DNA from: Verrucomicrobiales bacterium
GTDB taxonomy: Bacteria > Verrucomicrobiota > Verrucomicrobiia > Verrucomicrobiales > DEV007
Assembly (NCBI GenBank): GCA_021648365.1
Contig: JAKISY010000081.1
Span: 1-20,698 of the forward strand
Direction of reading: 5' to 3'
DNA length: 20,698 nt
The notes beneath the pieces are model-generated. The model searched no databases and was not told where the DNA came from. It was given only the letters and a program-made list of their open reading frames with translations. Made by a program: the position numbers and the translations under genes. Shown here one piece after another: positions 16,265-20,698 of this stretch (positions are counted from its first letter, which is position 1; the number at the start of each line of letters is the position of its first letter).

Positions 16265-17595
16265 AATTTCATCTCTTTAAATTGTTGCACCTTCCAATAC
16301 CTCGCCGCTCCCAGCAGCAAGGCTGCCAGCACCATGAACAACACCGCCCCACCAATGTATTCACCAATCAAATCAACATACCTCATCAAAGCCACCAGCA
16401 GAATGGTCGCCACTCCGAGGAAAAAATAGTGTGAAACACCATGATTGATCCCCCGCACAATGAGAGCGATAGCAAAAGCCACCAAGATCAAGTTATACAC
16501 CACCTGAAAGTAAACAGCCGAGTCATAATAAACTGGGTAAATCACCGAAGCCATCGACAACGTGGAAAATATAACTATCGGCACCAGCACCTGCAGCTTC
16601 CTCGTTTTCCATCCAATCCACAAAGCCACCCCCATCAACGCAGCGACTATTCCTGCCATCGACGGCAAGTGATTCCATTCCGCACTGATGAGTTCATCCC
16701 ACGGCGCACTAAAACTCAATACCAACATCAACACCAAACCAAAGCGCAGTGCCCAAAGGGATAACATCACCCCATAATCTTTAGCTTTTTCACTTTCGCG
16801 CGAATGCAGCCAAAGACTGAACGCATAGGCAAAAATAAACAGCGCCACACTGACAAATAAATGCTCAGCATGCAGGTCGAAATCACGCAAGCCGCTACCC
16901 CACAACCTTGCCAGCAAAGCCTCCACCCACAGACCTATACTTCCCACAACCGCCATGAACAACAGCGCACTTGTTTTGCCTTTGATCAAAACATAGACCG
17001 CAGCGAGAATAAAGACCGGCATCAATAATGGAAAGGAACCCCAGCTCAACTCCATGAAAAACCACACCATAGCCAATACGCAACTGAATAAGGTCAACCA
17101 ACTGTTGCGCAACAAGACTCCAAAAGGCAGACAGCCCAGAGCCCACCAAAACACTTCATTGGGAATGTGCTCACCAAGATGATATATCTGCGCCACCAGG
17201 ATAATCGATGCTCCATAAAATAGATTTCCCAAAAAAAACAATCCGATCGCACTGGATTCTTTGCCCCTATGATAACAACGCAAAGCCCAAAGCTGGGTGG
17301 CTAAGGTAAGTCCTATCAGCCCACCCAAACGTAACTCCCGGGGAAGGTCTTCCCAGTTGGCACCTATCAATATAATCACCGCCACCCCGATAAAAAGATA
17401 GCCCATCGAAACCAACAAGCGGTAGCCAAGCGAATGATCCGCGCCCGCACCGTAGTCCACCCCATATTCATGACAAATAGACTGCGCTTGATCTCGGCTG
17501 ATCAAATCCTTATCGACCCACCCTCCCATTTCTTTAGCCAGATCTCTTTTAAATAATCGTATCAACCTCATAACAAAACTTGTGTTGCGAATCAT
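16261..17595 (-). CDS. DUF2157 polytopic membrane protein
   Basis: A 444-residue membrane protein. The cytoplasmic N-terminal helix region (KEMGGWVDKDLISRDQAQSI, about residues 20-40) is typical of DUF2157. About 13 hydrophobic segments follow, from LLVSMGYLFIGVAVIILIG (about 60-80) to GGAVLFMVLAALLLGAARYW at the C-terminus. Its function is unknown. Its usual partner, a GDYXXLXY protein, follows with a 4-base overlap, so the two probably work as a complex. The ATG at 17595 was chosen because GGAGGG lies about 9 bases upstream; a later in-frame ATG (residue 9) has no such site. Confidence 0.88.
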   Translation of the reverse strand: MIRNTSFVMRLIRLFKRDLAKEMGGWVDKDLISRDQAQSICHEYGVDYGAGADHSLGYRLLVSMGYLFIGVAVIILIGANWEDLPRELRLGGLIGLTLATQLWALRCYHRGKESSAIGLFFLGNLFYGASIILVAQIYHLGEHIPNEVFWWALGCLPFGVLLRNSWLTLFSCVLAMVWFFMELSWGSFPLLMPVFILAAVYVLIKGKTSALLFMAVVGSIGLWVEALLARLWGSGLRDFDLHAEHLFVSVALFIFAYAFSLWLHSRESEKAKDYGVMLSLWALRFGLVLMLVLSFSAPWDELISAEWNHLPSMAGIVAALMGVALWIGWKTRKLQVLVPIVIFSTLSMASVIYPVYYDSAVYFQVVYNLILVAFAIALIVRGINHGVSHYFFLGVATILLVALMRYVDLIGEYIGGAVLFMVLAALLLGAARYWKVQQFKEMKL

Positions 17596-17622
17596 GCTAA
17601 CAAGCCCTCCATCATTTGTTAA

Positions 17623-18000
17623 ATCGAAAGATTTGATAACAACATCGACTCAACCGATGTTGAGCCTCTCGGCATTCCTTCTTGCCTCCTGAGTGCTATC
17701 GCTTCTATATTACCTTTCACCGGACCCAAAGAAATACGCGGCACCATTGCTAATATAGATTTTTCTAAAAAATCCCCCACTTATGGACTACAACAACACG
17801 GCGCCAGAACCCGCCCACTGCTAGTCGACTCACTCATCTTTCTCGCAGCCGATAACGAAAAAACAAAAGTCCGTCTGATTCGCAAGGACACCAAACGAGC
17901 TCTAAATGTGATCGCTTCGAAACCCAGCAAAAAACAAATATTTCGCTGCCGCTACCTTCCTTTCATCGGACGGCTGCTGATCTTTGAAACGTTGCAGTAG
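17623..18000 (+). pseudogene. Possible gene remnant: 125-codon open frame without a start codon
   Basis: The plus-strand frame from 17623 to the TAG at 17998-18000 is open but has no ATG, and no plausible GTG or TTG in its first two thirds. It reads IERFDNNIDSTDVEPLGIPS... through LQQHGARTRPLLVDSLIFLA and TKVRLIRKDTKRALNVIASK to LPFIGRLLIFETLQ. Codon use and residue mix look protein-like. An ATG at 17594 in the neighbouring frame gives a 32-codon peptide ending at 17690, so a frameshift near 17650-17690 could have broken a gene of about 135 codons. I do not recognise the product. It ends 24 bases before the convergent sulfatase stop codon. It could also be chance. Confidence 0.35.
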
Positions 18001-18024
18001 TCAGAAATCTGCGGATCGCCCACC

Positions 18025-19485
18025 TCACTGCGCGCCCAAATCCAGATCATTCGCCCGCACCTCTTCCAGCTTCTTCGCCAACTTCGCCTTGAAACTCTCG
18101 ACCACGCTCTGATGCTGCGGATCTTTGGCGAGATTGGTGAACTGTTTAGGGTCTTGCATCATGTCAAACAACTCGATGCCCTGCTTGGCATCCTCCCCAT
18201 ACTGGATGTAAGACCACTTTTTATCACGCAACAAAAACCCCTTGCGCATCGGCGCCACACAAAAAGCCGCCTCGCGAACTTCAACCGTCGGGTCGTCTAA
18301 CATCGCAGATATATCCTTGCCTTGGATGTTCTTCGGCACCTCCAGTCCGCACAGCTTGGAAAGCGTAGGATACAAGTCCAACAGCTCGACAAAAGAATCG
18401 CACACCGCTGGCTTTTTACCCGGCACACTGATGATCAAAGGCACGCCCGAAGATTCGTCACGCAAGCTGACCTTTTCCCAAAACTCATGTTCATCCAAAT
18501 GGTAACCATGATCCGAGGTGAAAATCACAATGGTCTCATCCTCCAAGCCCGATTTTTTCAAAGCCGCCATCACCTTGCCCACTTGCGCATCCATGAAAGA
18601 CACCGAAGCATAATAAGCTCCCAACGCTTTTTTTTGACGGCGGATATCCAACTTCATGTTCTTGTTGTTTTTGTAGTTGATACCCGCCTTGGGGATGTCA
18701 TCCCAATCTCCCTCCACCTGTTCGGGCAGCTTCAATTTGCTGTAAGGCAAATAGGGCTCGTAATAAGAACGAGGCGCGACAAAAGGCACATGCGGTCGCA
18801 CAAACCCTACCCCTAACCAAAAAGGTTGCTCTTTATGCTGCTCGATCAATTGAGCCGCCTTCAGCGCCGTTTTGCCATCTGAGTGAACCATGTCGTCACC
18901 GTCAGCCTCGACCACCACCATCGTATTCCTGCCCACCAGCGGCTTAGTGCCGTCAGGATTGTTTTCCAAATTCTCGCCATCCCCTGGCGCCATCCACTCT
19001 GGTCCGGGACTGTTAAAACGTTCGGTCCACGACAGAGCATCATCCGCTCCATTGTAAAAATCTGGATCACGCCCCTCTTTGTATTCAATCCCCCCCGGCA
19101 CCCCCATGTGGTAAATCTTGCTCACCCGCGCCGAATAATAACCGTTATTTTTGAAATGCTGCGACCACGTCGCCCGATCCCCGATCTGCGGTCGCGGGTT
19201 TTTATAGCCCATCACCCCCGTCGCATGCGGATAATACCCCGACATGAAAGATGCCCGCGAAGGTCCACAATAAGTCGCCTGACAATATGCCTGAGTGAAA
19301 CGGGTGCCACGCGCCGCCAAGGCATCGATATTCGGTGTCTTACAAACCGTATTGCCATAACAAGAAAGAGCAGTGGCAGTGAGGTCATCAGAAATGATGA
19401 ACAGCACATTGTATTTTTTCTCTTGGGCAAAAAGAGCGGTAGAAAAAAGCAGCAAGCTGAAGACGGTGACTAGGTAGTTTTTCAT
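18025..19485 (-). CDS. Secreted sulfatase, iduronate-2-sulfatase-like
   Basis: A type I sulfatase of 486 residues from the chosen ATG, cleaving sulfate esters, most likely from polysaccharides, in the periplasm or outside the cell. A signal peptide (MKNYLVTVFSLLLFSTALFA) comes first. Metal-site aspartates lie in FIISDDLTA (residues 33-34), and the core CGPSRASFMSG has C73 as the residue converted to formylglycine. PHVPFVAP and FTSDHGYHLDEHEFWEK supply further active-site residues. The stretch QKKALGAYYASVSFMDAQVGKV is typical of iduronate-2-sulfatase-like members. A TTG at 19494 extends the frame by three codons; I prefer the ATG. The maturase needed for formylglycine is not in the window. 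The gene stands alone; the substrate cannot be read from sequence. Confidence 0.93.
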   Translation of the reverse strand: MKNYLVTVFSLLLFSTALFAQEKKYNVLFIISDDLTATALSCYGNTVCKTPNIDALAARGTRFTQAYCQATYCGPSRASFMSGYYPHATGVMGYKNPRPQIGDRATWSQHFKNNGYYSARVSKIYHMGVPGGIEYKEGRDPDFYNGADDALSWTERFNSPGPEWMAPGDGENLENNPDGTKPLVGRNTMVVVEADGDDMVHSDGKTALKAAQLIEQHKEQPFWLGVGFVRPHVPFVAPRSYYEPYLPYSKLKLPEQVEGDWDDIPKAGINYKNNKNMKLDIRRQKKALGAYYASVSFMDAQVGKVMAALKKSGLEDETIVIFTSDHGYHLDEHEFWEKVSLRDESSGVPLIISVPGKKPAVCDSFVELLDLYPTLSKLCGLEVPKNIQGKDISAMLDDPTVEVREAAFCVAPMRKGFLLRDKKWSYIQYGEDAKQGIELFDMMQDPKQFTNLAKDPQHQSVVESFKAKLAKKLEEVRANDLDLGAQ

Positions 19486-19567
19486 AGTAAGCAAATAGGG
19501 TAGAAGATATTAACCACAGCCGAGACGAAGTCAAGACAGCCGAAATGACACCCGCACCACTTCCCCC

Positions 19568-19645
19568 GTCACGAACCACACCACGTAGTGCGGGCTTCCA
19601 ACCCGCATACCACAGCTCACGGCGGGTGAGGACACCCACGCTACT
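19568..19645 (+). repeat. REP-like element, type 2, copy A
   Basis: This element contains the hairpin TGCGGG-CTTCCAA-CCCGCA, then the linker TACCACAGCTCACGGC, then the hairpin GGGTG-AGGA-CACCC. It begins GTCACGAACC and ends near CTACT. The same 80-90 base unit occurs on the other side of the second transposase gene at 20414-20572, in the same orientation. It ends 12 bases from the transposase stop codon. Confidence 0.88.
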
Positions 19646-19657
19646 TTTCACTTCTCA

Positions 19658-20335
19658 TCAATCCAAAAACCCCCATCCCAATTGCTCCCACTCAGGCCTC
19701 ACCCATCTGCAATAATCCCCATCCACTAAACCTGCTTTGTTTGCATTTTTGCCGATATACTGCAAACACCTCCATAAATGTTCCGCATCCCTCACAATGC
19801 GATCATAGCTTTCAGCTTGCCATAATTTGCCTCTTTGCCCCCTACTCTCATTTATATTGCGTGCTGAATAACGTTTGCAATCTCTTAATACTCTAGATAA
19901 ATCGTAGCCCTCGAATGGAGATAGCAATAAATGAACGTGGTTAGGCATAATCACATAACTAAATAACTCATAACGCTCCCCATCTGCGAAATGCAAAGCC
20001 TCCAGCAATTCAGCTCTCAATCTAGGTTCCCTTAATGGGCAATCTCCCATTCCTTGATCTAGAAATCGTTCAGTCGTAATAAAAAGCAATCTCTCCGCTT
20101 CTTCCTTCCCTTGCCCATCCTGTCCTCCTGTTGCATCCCGAAAACTCTTTTCGCGCAATAACCGGAGTTCATCTAATCGAATTCGAGGCAACGAATCTGC
20201 CAATCTAAAAGTGACAAAATAGGTCGCTCCAGATTGCTTCCAATGAGGCAAATGACGCCGATAACAAACAATCTCCTCATCATTATTCAAACCACGAAAA
20301 CCCGGTGGAGCTTGCAATGTGAAATGCGACGCCAT
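19658..20335 (-). CDS. REP-associated tyrosine transposase (second RAYT)
   Basis: A 225-residue HUH/Y1 transposase relative. The N-terminus has RRHLPHWKQSGATYFVTFRL near residue 26. The HUH motif appears in VIMPNHVHLLLSPFEGYDLS around residues 128-147. The C-terminal YDRIVRDAEHLWRCLQYIGK holds the probable catalytic tyrosine. It resembles the transposase at 11004-11666 in layout but is clearly diverged, and it sits among a different hairpin family (type 2). The end reads WVRPEWEQLGWGFLD. No strong Shine-Dalgarno sequence precedes the ATG. It is probably a domesticated single-copy enzyme acting on the nearby REP units. Confidence 0.92.
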   Translation of the reverse strand: MASHFTLQAPPGFRGLNNDEEIVCYRRHLPHWKQSGATYFVTFRLADSLPRIRLDELRLLREKSFRDATGGQDGQGKEEAERLLFITTERFLDQGMGDCPLREPRLRAELLEALHFADGERYELFSYVIMPNHVHLLLSPFEGYDLSRVLRDCKRYSARNINESRGQRGKLWQAESYDRIVRDAEHLWRCLQYIGKNANKAGLVDGDYCRWVRPEWEQLGWGFLD

Positions 20336-20413
20336 TCTCGAATCATTAGATTTATGCTGAAACTTGTCCAGATCCTAATTTAATATTTTCACCTGCCTAG
20401 CCTAGCCCCCGTC

Positions 20414-20572
20414 CCAACCCGCATACCACAGCTCACGGCGGGTGAGGACACCCACACTACTCTCTCCCCTGTCACGAACCTCACCACGTAGTGCGGGCTT
20501 CCAACCCGCATACCACAGCTCGCGGCGGGTGAGGACACCCACACTACTCTCTCCCCGTCACGAACCTCACCA
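20414..20572 (+). repeat. REP-like array, type 2, copies B, C and D
   Basis: Copy B (from 20414) is truncated on its left and starts at CCAACCCGCATACC. Copy C (about 20471-20556) is complete, with GTCACGAACCTCACCACG, TGCGGG-CTTCCAA-CCCGCA and GGGTG-AGGA-CACCC. Copy D (20557-20572) starts GTCACGAACCTCACCA and is then cut off by the group II intron end. The unit length is about 86 bases, and B to D are head-to-tail. The units differ by single bases (for example CTCACGG against CTCGCGG). Together with copy A they flank the second RAYT gene. Confidence 0.88.
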
Positions 20573-20574
20573 TG

Positions 20575-20698
20575 ATAGGGGTAGGAACGACGCATTGATT
20601 TGCGCCGCCCCTCCCTCCGAACCGTGCGTGCGGATCTCCCGCACACGGCTCTCCGGTCAGTGTTTTACTCCTCTAAGGAGACTCTTCTCTTCCTCTCT
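20575..20698 (-). mobile_element. Group II intron, 3' end (domains V and VI), continues past right edge
   Basis: On the minus strand, 20651-20619 folds as group II domain V: GAGCCGTG pairs with CACGGTTC, TGCGG pairs with CCGCA, the tip is a GAGA loop, and a two-base CG bulge sits at the expected place. The AGC catalytic triad is present. Downstream, GGCGCA...TGCGTC inside AGGGG...CCCCT forms domain VI, with an unpaired A eight bases before the end CCTACCCCTAT. The intron therefore ends at about 20575 and reads leftward; its reverse transcriptase and 5' part should lie beyond 20698. The domain V fold is convincing; the class cannot be fixed from this fragment. Confidence 0.85.

Noticed and set aside
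20414..20572. CRISPR array
   Set aside because: The repeat units are about 86 bases, head-to-tail, with internal hairpins and no variable spacers. No cas genes are nearby.
20389..20646. Minus-strand open frame with an internally repeated protein sequence
   Set aside because: The repetition (ERVVWVSSPA, SCGMRVG) simply reflects the tandem REP units, and the start lies inside the intron domain V.

Overview
The window looks like chromosome from a member of the PVC superphylum, most likely Verrucomicrobiota, possibly Planctomycetota or Lentisphaerota. The main evidence is one operon. It encodes an ECF sigma factor of the Rhodopirellula/Verrucomicrobium type, a FecR/LamG anti-sigma-like protein, a giant LamG-cytochrome-DUF1549-DUF1553 protein and a DUF1501 protein, a layout amplified in that group. 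A secreted sulfatase, a PQQ-type sugar dehydrogenase, a DUF5069 protein and many palindromic intergenic repeats agree with this. The assignment comes from reading protein families by eye; no database search was run.

Layout from left to right. Positions 1-2218 hold a stand-alone AAA/DUF4143 ATPase gene (275-1447, minus) between two nearly identical direct repeats of about 200 bp. A gene-free tract of low-complexity 'phrase-like' repeats follows. Positions 2219-10840 (all minus) form the central operon, transcribed sigma factor > FecR/LamG > 1229-residue cytochrome protein > DUF1501 > a cardiolipin-synthase-like phospholipase D protein. Gaps are -4, 30, 50 and 26 bases. Positions 10913-11805 hold a REP-associated tyrosine transposase (RAYT) bracketed by its presumed REP hairpins. 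Next come a secreted glucose/sorbosone-dehydrogenase-like protein (11806-13017, minus) and, divergently, a polytopic DUF4153/DUF4173-type membrane protein (13155-14750, plus). After a gene-poor stretch there is a DUF5069 gene with a clear terminator (minus), then a DUF2157 + GDYXXLXY membrane-protein pair with a 4-base overlap (minus). A start-less open frame (17623-18000, plus) and a secreted sulfatase (18025-19485, minus) follow. The right end holds a second RAYT (19658-20335, minus) among a different REP family. One REP unit there is interrupted by the 3' end (domains V and VI) of a group II intron whose body lies beyond the right edge.

How the genes may work together. The sigma factor and FecR/LamG protein should form a regulatory pair for the cytochrome and DUF1501 genes, which are thought to act in the periplasm, probably in processing complex polysaccharides. 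The LamG domain of the anti-sigma-like protein and that of the enzyme it precedes are close relatives, so sensor and effector may bind the same glycan. The sulfatase and sugar dehydrogenase fit a polysaccharide-degrading lifestyle but are not in the operon. The most unusual DNA-level features are the two RAYT/REP systems of different repeat type, the intron nested in one of them, and the repeat-flanked ATPase cassette.
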